NCBI RefSeq assembly: GCF_031583065.1
Contig: NZ_CP134053.1
Coordinates: 3,720,001-3,784,000, forward strand
Length of the DNA stretch: 64,000 bases
Direction: 5' to 3'
DNA from: Streptomyces sp. CGMCC 4.7035
Lineage (GTDB): Bacteria; Actinomycetota; Actinomycetes; Streptomycetales; Streptomycetaceae
Shown: positions 53,119 to 62,172 of the stretch, piece after piece
How positions within the stretch are numbered: the stretch's first letter is position 1
How the letters are laid out: every line of letters starts with the position of its first letter
Position numbers and translations under genes: made by a program
Notes under the pieces: generated by a model
What the model was told of the DNA's origin: nothing
What the model saw: only the letters and a program-made list of their open reading frames with translations
Databases searched by the model: none

Positions 53119-54609
53119 ATGACGACATTCGTCACGGGCACTGACGCCCTCACCCGCGACGCCCTCGCAGTGCTGCAGCCGGGCTTCGCCGGCACCACCG
53201 CGCCCGACTGGGTGCGCCGCCGCCTCGGTGAAGGCCTCGCCTCGGTCGCCCTGTTCGGCCGCAACGTCGAAGACGCCGCACAGGTCACCGCCCTCACCGC
53301 TCAGTTGCGGGCGGAGCGGGACGACCTCCTGGTGGCCATCGACGAGGAGAGCGGCGACGTCACCCGCATCGAGGTCCGGACGGGCTCCTCGTTCCCCGGC
53401 AACCACGCGCTCGGCGCCGTCGACGACACCGGCCTCACCCGGGGCGTCGCGCGCGAACTGGGCCGCCGCCTCGCCGGGTGCGGCGTCAACTTCGACTGGG
53501 CGCCGTCGGCCGACGTCAACGTCAACCCCGACAACCCGGTCATCGGTGTGCGCTCCTTCGGCGCCGACACCGACCTCGTGGCCCGGCACACCGCCGCCTA
53601 TGTCGAGGGTCTGCAGTCCATGGGCGTCGCCGCGTGCACCAAGCACTTCCCCGGCCACGGCGACACCAGCGTCGACTCGCACCACGCGATACCGCGCATC
53701 GACGTCGACACGGCCACGCTGTACGAGCGCGAACTGCCCCCCTTCCGGGCGGCGATCGCGGCAGGCACCCGGGCACTGATGAGCGCGCACATCCTGGTGC
53801 CGGCCCTCGACCCGGAGCGCCCGGCGACACTCTCGCACCGCATTCTGACCGAGATGGTGCGCGGCGAACTCGGCTACGAGGGTCTGATCGTCACGGACGG
53901 CATGGAGATGCGTGCCATCTCCGGTACGTACGGCCTCGAGCGTGGGGTCGTCCTGGCGATCGCGGCGGGCGCTGACGCGATCTGTGTCGGCGGCGGGCTG
54001 TGCGACGAGGGCACCGTGCTGAGTCTGCGCGACGCGCTCGTCACCGCGGTCCGCTCCGGTGAACTGCCCGAGGAGCGTCTGGCCGATGCCGCCGCCCGGG
54101 TGCGGGACCTGGCGCGGTGGACCGCCGAGGCGGCCCGCGACGCGGAGGCGGCGGGCGCGTCCGACCCGGAGATCGGCCTCGTCGCGGCCCGGCGCGCGGT
54201 CACCGTGACCCGTACGGCGGCCCCGGCGCCGGTCACCGAGCCGGTGTACGTCGCCACGTTCGACCCGGTCGCCAACATCGCCGTCGGAGACGAAACCCCC
54301 TGGGGTGTCGGCGCCGAGCTGGAGCGGCTGCTGCCCGGCACCACGACCGGCTCCTTCACCGGCACCGACGCGGGCAGTACCGCGCTCGCGGCGGCGGGAG
54401 ACCGGCGCATCGTCGCGGTCGTCCGTGACGAGCACCGGCACGAGTGGATGCGGTCCGCCCTCGACATGCTGCTCGCCGCCCGCCCCGACACGATCGTGGT
54501 CGAGATGGGCGTCCCGCAGTCCCCGCCACGCGGCGCCCTGCACCTCGCCACGTACGGCGCGGCCCGGGTCTGCGGCGTGGCCGCGGCGGAGAGGATCGTG
54601 GCCGGCTGA
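53119..54609 (+). CDS. dasD: GH3 beta-N-acetylglucosaminidase (DasD type)
   Basis: A 496-aa cytoplasmic glycosidase from ATG 53119, 7 bp after dasC. It has the GH3 NagZ-like barrel with the dyad motif CTKHFPGHGDTSVDSHHAIP, in which the His assists catalysis, and the nucleophile in GLIVTDGMEMRAISGTYGLE. The second domain covers about residues 350-496. There is no signal peptide. It should split imported (GlcNAc)2 to GlcNAc inside the cell. Gene order dasA-B-C-D matches S. coelicolor. Confidence 0.92.
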   Translation: MTTFVTGTDALTRDALAVLQPGFAGTTAPDWVRRRLGEGLASVALFGRNVEDAAQVTALTAQLRAERDDLLVAIDEESGDVTRIEVRTGSSFPGNHALGAVDDTGLTRGVARELGRRLAGCGVNFDWAPSADVNVNPDNPVIGVRSFGADTDLVARHTAAYVEGLQSMGVAACTKHFPGHGDTSVDSHHAIPRIDVDTATLYERELPPFRAAIAAGTRALMSAHILVPALDPERPATLSHRILTEMVRGELGYEGLIVTDGMEMRAISGTYGLERGVVLAIAAGADAICVGGGLCDEGTVLSLRDALVTAVRSGELPEERLADAAARVRDLARWTAEAARDAEAAGASDPEIGLVAARRAVTVTRTAAPAPVTEPVYVATFDPVANIAVGDETPWGVGAELERLLPGTTTGSFTGTDAGSTALAAAGDRRIVAVVRDEHRHEWMRSALDMLLAARPDTIVVEMGVPQSPPRGALHLATYGAARVCGVAAAERIVAG

Positions 54610-54676
54610 CACCGCGTCGTGTCAGCGGCTCGGTGCGGTTCGGCGGGGCGGGGGACGGACTCTCCCCCCCGGCATG

Positions 54677-54708
54677 GGGATGTCCCGGGCGGTGTCCCGG
54701 GACATCCC
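54677..54708 (+). terminator. 13-bp perfect hairpin ending the das operon
   Basis: GGGATGTCCCGGG at 54677-54689 pairs perfectly with 54696-54708 across a 6-nt loop, 70 bp after the dasD stop. The next gene has its own dre-controlled promoter. Confidence 0.8.
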
Positions 54709-54819
54709 GCCGACCCGTGCACACAGGCCGCATCGCCCGTGCCGACGTCCCTGCCCGTCCGGGCTGGGGAAGCTGAAGAATCGCTGACCGCACAGCCGAT
54801 CGCCGGGGAAAGCGGTTTC

Positions 54820-54848
54820 TTGACAGCCCGATTGGTCTGGTCCAACAT
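54820..54848 (+). promoter_or_regulatory. Promoter with overlapping dre before second GH3 gene
   Basis: TTGACA at 54820-54825, then 8 bp, then GGTCTGGTCC, the core of a dre-like site at 54831-54846. A 17-bp spacer puts CAACAT (54843-54848) at the -10 position. The arrangement matches the das operon promoter exactly. Confidence 0.75.
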
Positions 54849-54926
54849 CCGCCTGCTGTGTCATGTCGTCGCCGGGGTCTTCCGATCCATCGGCTCCGCA
54901 CTCCACTTCCCTCGGAGGTCCCCTCC

Positions 54927-56441
54927 ATGTCAGAGAGCAGCCACCTGGAACTCATGCGGCTGGCCAACTCCGTGCTCCAGCCGGGGTTCGTGGGTACCAC
55001 TGCGCCGGACTGGCTGCGTCGTCGGATCTCCGAAGGGCTCGGCTCCGTTGTCCTGTTCGGGCGCAACATCGAGAGCCCGGAACAGGTCGCCGCGCTCACC
55101 GCGTCCCTGCGCGCCGAGAACCCCGACCTCGTCGTCGCCATCGACGAGGAGGCCGGTGACGTCACCCGCCTCGAAGCGCGCACCGGGGCCTCCCGTCCAG
55201 GAAACCTCGCCCTGGGCGTCATCGACGACATCGACCTCACCGAGCAGGTCGCCCACGACATCGGCCGCGAACTGCGCTCCGTCGGCGTCACGTTGAACTA
55301 CGCGCCCAGCGCCGACGTCAACTCCAACCCCAGGAACCCCGTCATCGGCGTGCGCTCCTTCGGCGCGCGCACCGATGTCGTCGCCCGCCACACCGCCGCC
55401 TGGATCCGCGGCCTCCAGGCCGCCGGTGTGGCCGCCTGCGCCAAGCACTTCCCCGGCCATGGCGACACCTATGTCGATTCCCACCATGGACTGCCGCAGG
55501 TTTCGGCCGACGCCGACACGATCGCACGCACGGCGCTGCCGCCGTTCATCGCAGCCATGGACGCGGGCGTGCGCAGCGTCATGACCGCCCACATGCTCAT
55601 CCCTGCCTACGACGACCGGATGCCGGCGACCCTCAGCCACCGGATCATCAACGACCTGCTGCGCGGCGAGCTGGGCTTCACCGGTCTTGTCGTCACCGAC
55701 GCCATCGAGATGGGCGCCGTCGCCGACCGGTACGGTGCCGCCGGCGCGGCCGTCAGGGCCGTGGCCGCCGGAGTCGACGCGGTGTGCGTCGGCGGCGAGC
55801 ACGCCGAGGAGTCCATCACCGTCGAACTGGCCGACGCCCTCGTGCGGGCCGTGCTCGACGGCACCTTGCCGGAGGAGCGGCTTGTCGAAGCTGCGACCCG
55901 CGTGGCGGAGTTCGCCTCTTGGGCCGCCGGGCTGCGGAAGGGAGCGACCCCCGGTTCCGACGCCTCCGACATCGGTCTGGTGGCGGCCCGCCGCGCAGTG
56001 CGCGTCCACCGCAAGCCCGACGCCGGCACCGAGTTCCCGCTGGTCGGCGATCCGCACGTGGTCGAGCTGTCTCCGACGACGAACCTCGCGATCGACAACA
56101 GCACCCCCTGGGGCGTGGCCGACCCGTTGAAGGTCCTGCGCCCAGGCACGACATCCGTACGGTTCGGTGAGTCCGAACTGGCCGACGTGGAGGACACGTT
56201 GGACCGTGTGGCGCTGGAGTCGGCCGCCGGGCGCGCACTGGTCGTCGTCGTCCGGGACGCGGCGCGCTACCGCTGGATGTCGCAGGCCCTGGCGGGCCTG
56301 GTGCGCCGCCGCCCCGATGCCCTGGTCGTGGAGATGGGCGTGCCCTCGGGGGACCGTCCCGGAGCCGTCCACCTGACCACGCACGGGGCGACGCGCGTGT
56401 CGGGCATCGCCGCGGCCGAGGTGTTGGTCGGGGCTGTCTGA
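54927..56441 (+). CDS. Second GH3 beta-N-acetylhexosaminidase
   Basis: A 504-aa paralogue of the preceding enzyme from ATG 54927 with CGGAGGT upstream. The dyad motif is CAKHFPGHGDTYVDSHHGLP and the nucleophile motif is GLVVTDAIEMGAVADRYGA. N- and C-terminal domains align with DasD over the full length. There is no signal peptide. Both enzymes being cytoplasmic suggests different substrate preferences, such as chitobiose versus muropeptide-derived or modified oligosaccharides, an inference. It has its own promoter and dre site. Confidence 0.92.
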   Translation: MSESSHLELMRLANSVLQPGFVGTTAPDWLRRRISEGLGSVVLFGRNIESPEQVAALTASLRAENPDLVVAIDEEAGDVTRLEARTGASRPGNLALGVIDDIDLTEQVAHDIGRELRSVGVTLNYAPSADVNSNPRNPVIGVRSFGARTDVVARHTAAWIRGLQAAGVAACAKHFPGHGDTYVDSHHGLPQVSADADTIARTALPPFIAAMDAGVRSVMTAHMLIPAYDDRMPATLSHRIINDLLRGELGFTGLVVTDAIEMGAVADRYGAAGAAVRAVAAGVDAVCVGGEHAEESITVELADALVRAVLDGTLPEERLVEAATRVAEFASWAAGLRKGATPGSDASDIGLVAARRAVRVHRKPDAGTEFPLVGDPHVVELSPTTNLAIDNSTPWGVADPLKVLRPGTTSVRFGESELADVEDTLDRVALESAAGRALVVVVRDAARYRWMSQALAGLVRRRPDALVVEMGVPSGDRPGAVHLTTHGATRVSGIAAAEVLVGAV

Positions 56442-56530
56442 CGGGCATCGGCCGCCCGACGACCGTCTGACGAAGACTCAAATCCTCAACGGCAGCGACG
56501 GCTTGAGGGCGAAGCGGATCACCGCGAGGG

Positions 56531-56564
56531 TTGACATCTCAAGTGGTCTACTCCAATGTATAGG
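56531..56564 (+). promoter_or_regulatory. Promoter with overlapping dre before the biosynthetic operon
   Basis: TTGACA at 56531-56536, then 8 bp, then GGTCTACTCC, the core of dre site AAGTGGTCTACTCCAA at 56541-56556. A 17-bp spacer gives CAATGT as -10; TATAGG at 56559-56564 is an alternative. It lies 173-206 bp before the first gene, leaving a long untranslated leader. Confidence 0.75.
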
Positions 56565-56736
56565 AACGTCAGTTCGATGATTAACCCCGTCTGTCCGGAG
56601 CGCACATGGTGTTCCGGCGACGGTGCCGCCGTCTGTGCCGGCCGCGGTGCGGCTTGCTTCGTACGCGAAGGGCCGCGGGAGCGGTCCACGTGCTCGGCCA
56701 CTCGGCCACAGAAAAGATCAAGTTCGGAGTGATTGC

Positions 56737-57768
56737 ATGTCGACCCCCGACCCCTACCTGTACCGAGCGGCATCGGACCGCCCCTATTTCAGTGCGGACG
56801 GGGAGACCTACCTCGCGCAGACGCCGCTGAGGGACGTCCGGAAGTTACGGCCGCTGCGGGTGCTGTCCGAGGAGGACTTCGCCTTCTGGCAGACCTACGG
56901 TTACGTGGTGGTCAAGGAGGCGATCTCCCCGGCCGCGGCCAAGAGTCTGCTGGAGTTCACCTGGGACTTCCAGGGACTCGACCCGGACCGCCCCGAAACC
57001 TGGTACGCCCCGCGGGAGTTCCGCTCCGACCTGGATCGTGACCTGCATGTCTACGGCTTCGTGGAGGCGTACCACCACCAGCTCATCTGGGACAGCCGCC
57101 AGACCCGGCGGGTCTACGACGCCTTCGCCGACGTGTGGGACTGTGAAGAGCTCTGGGTGACCCTGGACCGGCTCAATCTCAACCCGCCCAACGTCAAGAA
57201 CCGCTCCCGCTCCTTGATCGAACCCACCGAGCGGGGCTTCGACATCGACCTGCACTGGGACGTGGACACCACCCTCGGCGTGCTGCCCCAGCGGGTCCAG
57301 GGCATCATCGCGCTCAACGACACCCAGCCCGACCTGGGCGGATTCCAGTGTTCGCCGGAGCTGTTCCGGCGGTTCGAGGAGTGGAAGATCGCCCAGCCCG
57401 CGGACCGCGACCCGATCAGGCCCGCGATCGACCGCTCCGAGTTCCCCGTCGTCCGGCCCGAACTCCAGGCCGGTGACCTGCTGATCTTCAACGGCCTGCT
57501 GGCTCACGGCGTGGCACCCAACACCTCCGCGGGCGGTGTCCGCGTGGTCCAGTACCTCTCGATGATGCCCGCGCTGGAGGAGCACGAGGACCTGCGGTGC
57601 TCCCGCATCGACTCCTGGGCCACCCTGAGCACGCCGGACTGGAACGGGACGCTGCTCGGCGACCGAACCAGACACGAGTCCCTCAGGTACGGCCCCGCCA
57701 CGCTGAACAACCTCGGCAAGAAGCTGCTGGGACTCGAGTCCTGGAGCGGACAAGAGCCCGCACGGTGA
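56737..57768 (+). CDS. PhyH-family Fe(II)/2-oxoglutarate dioxygenase
   Basis: A 343-aa non-haem iron oxygenase from ATG 56737 with GGAG upstream. The jelly-roll core has the iron triad His173-x-Asp175 (DLHWDVDTTLGVLPQRVQGI) and His257 (LLIFNGLLAHGVAPNTSAGG), with Arg269 placed to bind 2-oxoglutarate. IIALNDTQPDLGGFQCSPEL is the usual PhyH loop. It should hydroxylate or otherwise oxidise a small molecule using O2, as in many actinobacterial natural-product pathways. It is the first gene of a coupled operon; the next gene starts a few bases after its stop. Confidence 0.9.
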   Translation: MSTPDPYLYRAASDRPYFSADGETYLAQTPLRDVRKLRPLRVLSEEDFAFWQTYGYVVVKEAISPAAAKSLLEFTWDFQGLDPDRPETWYAPREFRSDLDRDLHVYGFVEAYHHQLIWDSRQTRRVYDAFADVWDCEELWVTLDRLNLNPPNVKNRSRSLIEPTERGFDIDLHWDVDTTLGVLPQRVQGIIALNDTQPDLGGFQCSPELFRRFEEWKIAQPADRDPIRPAIDRSEFPVVRPELQAGDLLIFNGLLAHGVAPNTSAGGVRVVQYLSMMPALEEHEDLRCSRIDSWATLSTPDWNGTLLGDRTRHESLRYGPATLNNLGKKLLGLESWSGQEPAR

Positions 57769-57782
57769 ACCGGAGAACCGGC

Positions 57783-59096
57783 ATGCCCAGGATCTGTCTG
57801 ACCCTTCCCACGAACAGAGAGTGCTCCGCGACGATTTCCGCCATCGGCGAGGAGGCGGCCTACGCGGCCCGCCACTTCGATGTCGAGGTGCACCTGCTGA
57901 TCCTCGACTCCTCCGACGAGCGGACCCGCGCCGCACACGCCGGGGCCGTCGCCGGACTGCCACCGACGCCGAACGTGACGGTCCACCACCTCGACGAGGC
58001 GCTCCAGCGCGACTTCCTGCGACGCGTGATCGACCGGGCCGGCGTCGCCAAACCGGACCTGATGCTCGACCTCATGCTGCCGTCCGACGTCTCCTACGGA
58101 GCCTGCACCAACCGCGCCTTCCTGATCGCCGCGGCGCTCGGCTGCCGGTCGGTGCACCGCAGGGACTCGGACAGCACCTACCAGTTCGTGGACGGCGAAC
58201 CGGTCTTCCCCGTCCACCATGAACTCACGTCGCTGGGCAGACGGGCCGCCGACGCGTCGGCCGCCGTGACCGAGACGGACCTCGACCCCGCCTACGCCCA
58301 CCGCCCGGTGTCGATGGTGGGCAGCTCCTTCATCGGCGAACTGTCTGTCGACATCGGCGAGATCCGACGGCTCGACGAGGACGTCTACCACGACGTCGTC
58401 GGTCTGTGGGCGCCCGGCCACTGGTCCGAGGAGCGGAAGCGGGAGCTGGTCGAGGAGTCCTTCACGGGGGCCGGCCACGCCCCGTTCACCAGGGACCGCT
58501 CGACGCTCACCCTGGTCGACCCCATGCGGGTCGACATGTGCAACATCAGCTTCCACCAGGAGGTGTACGAGCGGGTGCCGCTGCCGCCCGCGACCAGCAC
58601 CATCGGCAGCGACTACTTCCTCATCCACCTCGTCCACGACGCCACGCTTCCCGGCGTCCTGCACAACCGCAACATCGAGAACTTCTACACCCCGGAACGA
58701 CGCACCGACGCCGGGTTCGTGGCCTACCAGACGCGGTTCGTGAAGTTCCTCCTGTCCATGCTCTACTTCAACTTCGTCTACGACAGGATGGGCGCGGCGG
58801 GCGCCTCGCTCCTCGACGACCGGCAGCGCGTGCGCGCCGCCACCCTCGTCGCGTTCCTGCGTGAGAGCACCGAGCTGGACCGCACCGAGAACGTGCTCCG
58901 GCTGGACAGCGTCGATGGTTCCTACCGCAAGCTCGGTGGCAGGTACGCGCAGTTCGCCGACCTGCTCGCCGCGCGCCGCGGGCGATTGCTCGACGAGGCC
59001 CGGCAGGACATTGAGGACTTCGCGCTGCTGATCGAGGCCTGGGATCCGCTGGTGCGCGCGAGCCGGGACACCGAACTCGGGAGAACAGGCCCGTGA
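57783..59096 (+). CDS. DUF6271 family protein
   Basis: A 437-aa protein from ATG 57783, with GGAGAA five bases upstream; GTG 57765 overlapping the previous stop is an alternative. The N-terminal 200 residues look like a nucleotide-sugar glycosyltransferase-type alpha/beta fold (MPRICLTLPTNRECSATISA, FDVEVHLLILDSSDERTRAA, DLMLDLMLPSDVSYGACTNR). The middle has VGSSFIGELSVDIGEIRRLD and MRVDMCNISFHQEVYERVPL. DUF6271 is found in actinobacterial gene clusters and its activity is undetermined. It may modify or transfer onto the product of the operon. It overlaps the downstream decarboxylase gene by 4 bp. Confidence 0.75.
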   Translation: MPRICLTLPTNRECSATISAIGEEAAYAARHFDVEVHLLILDSSDERTRAAHAGAVAGLPPTPNVTVHHLDEALQRDFLRRVIDRAGVAKPDLMLDLMLPSDVSYGACTNRAFLIAAALGCRSVHRRDSDSTYQFVDGEPVFPVHHELTSLGRRAADASAAVTETDLDPAYAHRPVSMVGSSFIGELSVDIGEIRRLDEDVYHDVVGLWAPGHWSEERKRELVEESFTGAGHAPFTRDRSTLTLVDPMRVDMCNISFHQEVYERVPLPPATSTIGSDYFLIHLVHDATLPGVLHNRNIENFYTPERRTDAGFVAYQTRFVKFLLSMLYFNFVYDRMGAAGASLLDDRQRVRAATLVAFLRESTELDRTENVLRLDSVDGSYRKLGGRYAQFADLLAARRGRLLDEARQDIEDFALLIEAWDPLVRASRDTELGRTGP

Positions 59097-60346
59097 ACAG
59101 GCACGTGAGCAGGCCCGCGCACAGCAACCCGAACGCGCGGCTGCACGCCGCACTGACGGCCGCGTCGCAGGACCGCATCGTCTTCGACCTCACCGGGATC
59201 GAAGCCCAATACGCGGCACTGTGCAGGGAGTTACCCGACATCGCCGTGCGCTTCGCCATGAAGGCGTGCCCCGTCGACGACGTGCTGGCGTCTCTCGCGC
59301 ACCAGGGCGCCGGCTTCGATGCGGCGGGCCCGGAGGAAATCCTTCAGGCACTGAGGACCGGCGTGCCCGTGGACCGGATCCACTACGGCAACACCATCAA
59401 GTCCGACGCGAACATCGCCGAGGCCTACCGGCTCGGCGTCCGGGACTTCGCGACCGACAGCGTCCAGGACGTGGAGGCGATCGCCGCGCATGCCCCCGGT
59501 TCACGGGTGTTCTGCCGACTCGCCACCAGCGGACACGGGGCACTTTGGGGGCTGAGCCGGAAGTTCGGGTGCTCGGGGGACGACGCCGTGGATGTGCTGG
59601 ACGCGGCCCGCGCGGCGGGCCTGACCCCGGCGGGCCTCTCGGTCCACGTCGGCTCGCAGCAGATGACCGCCGAGGCCTGGCGGCAGGCCGTCGACACACT
59701 GGCCGAGGTGCTCGTGGCGCTGCACGGACGGGGGATCGTGCCCGAGTACGTCAACCTCGGCGGCGGCCTGCCGGCACTGGGCTACCTCGACCGATGGGGC
59801 AGGAGGCTCGAACCCCCGCTGGACAAGATCTTCGCGGTGATCCGCGAGGGCATGCAGCAGCTGAGGGACCTCTCCCCGACCCCCCTGGACTTCCTCATGG
59901 AGCCGGGGCGCCACCTGGTCGCCGACCACGGCGCGATCCGGGCGCACGTGTCCCGGCTGACCACGCGACGGCAGCCGGACGGTGAGCGCGCGTACTGGCT
60001 GTACTTGAGCTGCGGGAAGTTCAACGGCCTCTACGAGACGGACCAGTTGCAGTACCGGCTCGTCTTTCCCACCCACACCGAAGGGGACGGCCGGGGGGAC
60101 ACGGAGTACGTGCCCGCCGTCGTCGCGGGCCCCACCTGCGACAGCGACGACGCCTACGCCCACGAGGGCCGGCGTGTGCTCGTGCCCAGGGCCGCCGCGT
60201 CCGGCGACCCGGTCTGGATCCTGTCCGCCGGCGCGTACTCCACCAGCTACCAGACACAGGGGTTCAACGGCTTCCGTCCGCTTCCGTACGCGTGTACCAG
60301 CGGCGCCCGCTACGGCCTGGAAGCGGCCACGGAAGGGCCGGTGTAG
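59093..60346 (+). CDS. Type III PLP-dependent amino acid decarboxylase
   Basis: A 417-aa fold-type III PLP enzyme from GTG 59093, overlapping the previous stop (GTGA). The PLP lysine is Lys57 in IAVRFAMKACPVDDVLASL. Other landmarks are FDAAGPEEILQALRTG, HYGNTIKSDANIAEAYRLGV, LSVHVGSQQMTAEAWR, FLMEPGRHLVADHGAI and the active-site Cys in VAGPTCDSDDAYAHE. This is the ornithine/diaminopimelate/arginine decarboxylase family; secondary-metabolite members such as BtrK decarboxylate carrier-bound or modified amino acids. The substrate here is not predictable. It supplies an amine to the pathway. Confidence 0.9.
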   Translation: MNRHVSRPAHSNPNARLHAALTAASQDRIVFDLTGIEAQYAALCRELPDIAVRFAMKACPVDDVLASLAHQGAGFDAAGPEEILQALRTGVPVDRIHYGNTIKSDANIAEAYRLGVRDFATDSVQDVEAIAAHAPGSRVFCRLATSGHGALWGLSRKFGCSGDDAVDVLDAARAAGLTPAGLSVHVGSQQMTAEAWRQAVDTLAEVLVALHGRGIVPEYVNLGGGLPALGYLDRWGRRLEPPLDKIFAVIREGMQQLRDLSPTPLDFLMEPGRHLVADHGAIRAHVSRLTTRRQPDGERAYWLYLSCGKFNGLYETDQLQYRLVFPTHTEGDGRGDTEYVPAVVAGPTCDSDDAYAHEGRRVLVPRAAASGDPVWILSAGAYSTSYQTQGFNGFRPLPYACTSGARYGLEAATEGPV

Positions 60347-60859
60347 ATGCACCACGACGTACGCATCCGGAACATCTCCGACGCCGACTGGCCGGGCGTA
60401 GCGGCCCTGGAGGCCGGCGTGTACACGGACAGTTCGCTGTCGGAGGGGCAGACCGCACTGGAGTCCAGGGGCCGTGCGTCCCCGACCACCTGCTTCGTCC
60501 TGGAGTTCGGCGACAGGATCGCGGGCTACGTGCTCGCACTGCCCTACCCGATGTTCCGCTTCCCGGATCTGACCCGGCCGGAAGTGGTCGTCTTCCAATC
60601 GCGCAATCTCCACCTGCACGACCTGGTCATCGCCGAGAGCCTGCGCGGCAGGGGACTGGGGAGACGACTTCTGCGCCATCTCACGTCCACGGCCAGGGCG
60701 GCGGAGTACGAGCGGATGTCCCTGATCGCGGTCGGAGGAATGGAGACCTTCTGGGCGGCGAACGGATACCGGGCTCATCGCGAGGTCCGACTCCCGCTGA
60801 GCTACGGCAGCACCGCGGTCTACATGTCCACCACGGTGCGGACAGGCCCGAACCAATGA
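60347..60859 (+). CDS. GNAT-family N-acetyltransferase
   Basis: A 170-aa acetyltransferase from ATG 60347, immediately after the stop of the decarboxylase. The acetyl-CoA motif A is DLVIAESLRGRGLGRRLLRH, preceded by ITFRF-like AGYVLALPYPMFRFPDLTRP. N-acetylation of the amine made by the upstream decarboxylase is plausible, either as a biosynthetic step or as self-protection. The stop overlaps the MFS gene by 4 bp. Confidence 0.87.
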   Translation: MHHDVRIRNISDADWPGVAALEAGVYTDSSLSEGQTALESRGRASPTTCFVLEFGDRIAGYVLALPYPMFRFPDLTRPEVVVFQSRNLHLHDLVIAESLRGRGLGRRLLRHLTSTARAAEYERMSLIAVGGMETFWAANGYRAHREVRLPLSYGSTAVYMSTTVRTGPNQ

Positions 60860-60876
60860 TGCCGAAGGAGGGGCTG

Positions 60877-62124
60877 ATGCCGGTGCTCGGCGTCCGCGAC
60901 GATTTCCGCCGCGCGCAGTTGGCCATCGCCGCGCTGTTCTGTTTTCTGGGATTCCAGTACGCCACCTGGGCCGCTCGGCTGCCCACGCTGAAGACACGAC
61001 TCGGCCTGAGCGCGGAGGAGCTGGGCCTGCTGCTGATGGTCTGCGGCGCGGGCGCGGCGGCCTCCTTCCCCCTTGTCGCACACCTGATGAAGCGGCTGGG
61101 CTCCGGGCGGCTGGCGTTCGTCTCGGCCCTGAGCCTGGCAGCCCTCCTGCCGGCGCTGTCCGTGGCGCCGAACTACCCGGTCGCGTTGTTGATCATCTGC
61201 TGTGACGGCGTCGCCGTGGGGTGTCTGAACGTCGCCATGAACGCGCAGGGTGCCGCACTGGAGGCCAAGTACCGGCGCACCGCCATGGCTCAGCTGCACG
61301 CGACGTTCAGCGGCGGCTCGTTGGGCGCGGCACTCCTGGCGTCCGGCATGAACGGCCTGACCTCGGCCCTCACGGCGCACTTCGCGGTGGCCGCCGTACT
61401 CCTGTTGCTGCTGCTCTGTGTTGCCCGGCCGCACCTGCTGCCCGACGAGCAGCACGGGGCCGCGCAGGACGACGGCCAGGACAGCGAGGGGACGACGGAT
61501 CAAAGGGAGAGCGAGAAGGCGCGGCCGAGTCAGAAGGCGGGCCGTCGCGGGCTGACGCTGCCGTCGCGGATGACGCTGTGGATGGGCTGCGCCATGGCGT
61601 TCGGCACCGTCACCGAGGGGGCCATGAACGACTGGTCGGCGCTCTACATGAAGGACGTCGTCAAGGCGTCGGCCCAGCTGGCGCCGATGGGTATCGCCGT
61701 CGTCTCGGTCATGATGGTGCTGGCGCGCGTCTTCGCCGACGGCTGGCGCAGCCGCTGGGGCGACGCCCGTGTCGTCCGGCTCGGCAGCGCCCTCGCGGGC
61801 ACCGGGCTGGCCCTCGCCCTGCCGGCCGGTGGCCTGGTGCCCACACTGATCGGGTTCGCCTGCGTCGGCCTGGGAGTCGCGGCGGTCACTCCGTGCGTGT
61901 ACGTGGCCGCCGCCGCGAAGGGCTCGGACGCCCTGGCCCTGGTCGCCGCGATGGGAACCACGGGGCTGTTGGCCGGCCCGGCGTTGATCGGCTTCATCGC
62001 CGGCGCCGGCGGCCTGGTGTGGGGGATGGCGGCCGTCGCGGGCTCGGCTCTGATCGTGTCCCTGTGCGCCACGCAGATCCGCTGGAAGGCCCTCGCCGGT
62101 GAACCCGTGGAGGCAGTGAACTGA
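60877..62124 (+). CDS. MFS transporter, probable exporter of the operon product
   Basis: A 415-aa major facilitator from ATG 60877, chosen because AGGAGG lies five bases before it; ATG 60856, which overlaps the previous stop, is the coupled alternative. It has about 12 helices with a charged loop (QHGAAQDDGQDSEGTTDQRE) between halves. Helix 1 contains FCFLGFQYATWAARLPTLKT, as in YbjJ-like MFS members. It is the last gene of the operon and probably exports the product. Confidence 0.9.
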   Translation: MPVLGVRDDFRRAQLAIAALFCFLGFQYATWAARLPTLKTRLGLSAEELGLLLMVCGAGAAASFPLVAHLMKRLGSGRLAFVSALSLAALLPALSVAPNYPVALLIICCDGVAVGCLNVAMNAQGAALEAKYRRTAMAQLHATFSGGSLGAALLASGMNGLTSALTAHFAVAAVLLLLLLCVARPHLLPDEQHGAAQDDGQDSEGTTDQRESEKARPSQKAGRRGLTLPSRMTLWMGCAMAFGTVTEGAMNDWSALYMKDVVKASAQLAPMGIAVVSVMMVLARVFADGWRSRWGDARVVRLGSALAGTGLALALPAGGLVPTLIGFACVGLGVAAVTPCVYVAAAAKGSDALALVAAMGTTGLLAGPALIGFIAGAGGLVWGMAAVAGSALIVSLCATQIRWKALAGEPVEAVN

Positions 62125-62172
62125 GCACGGTCTGCGGCCTTCCGGGGCATGCGGCCCGGGGAGCCCGGGCCG

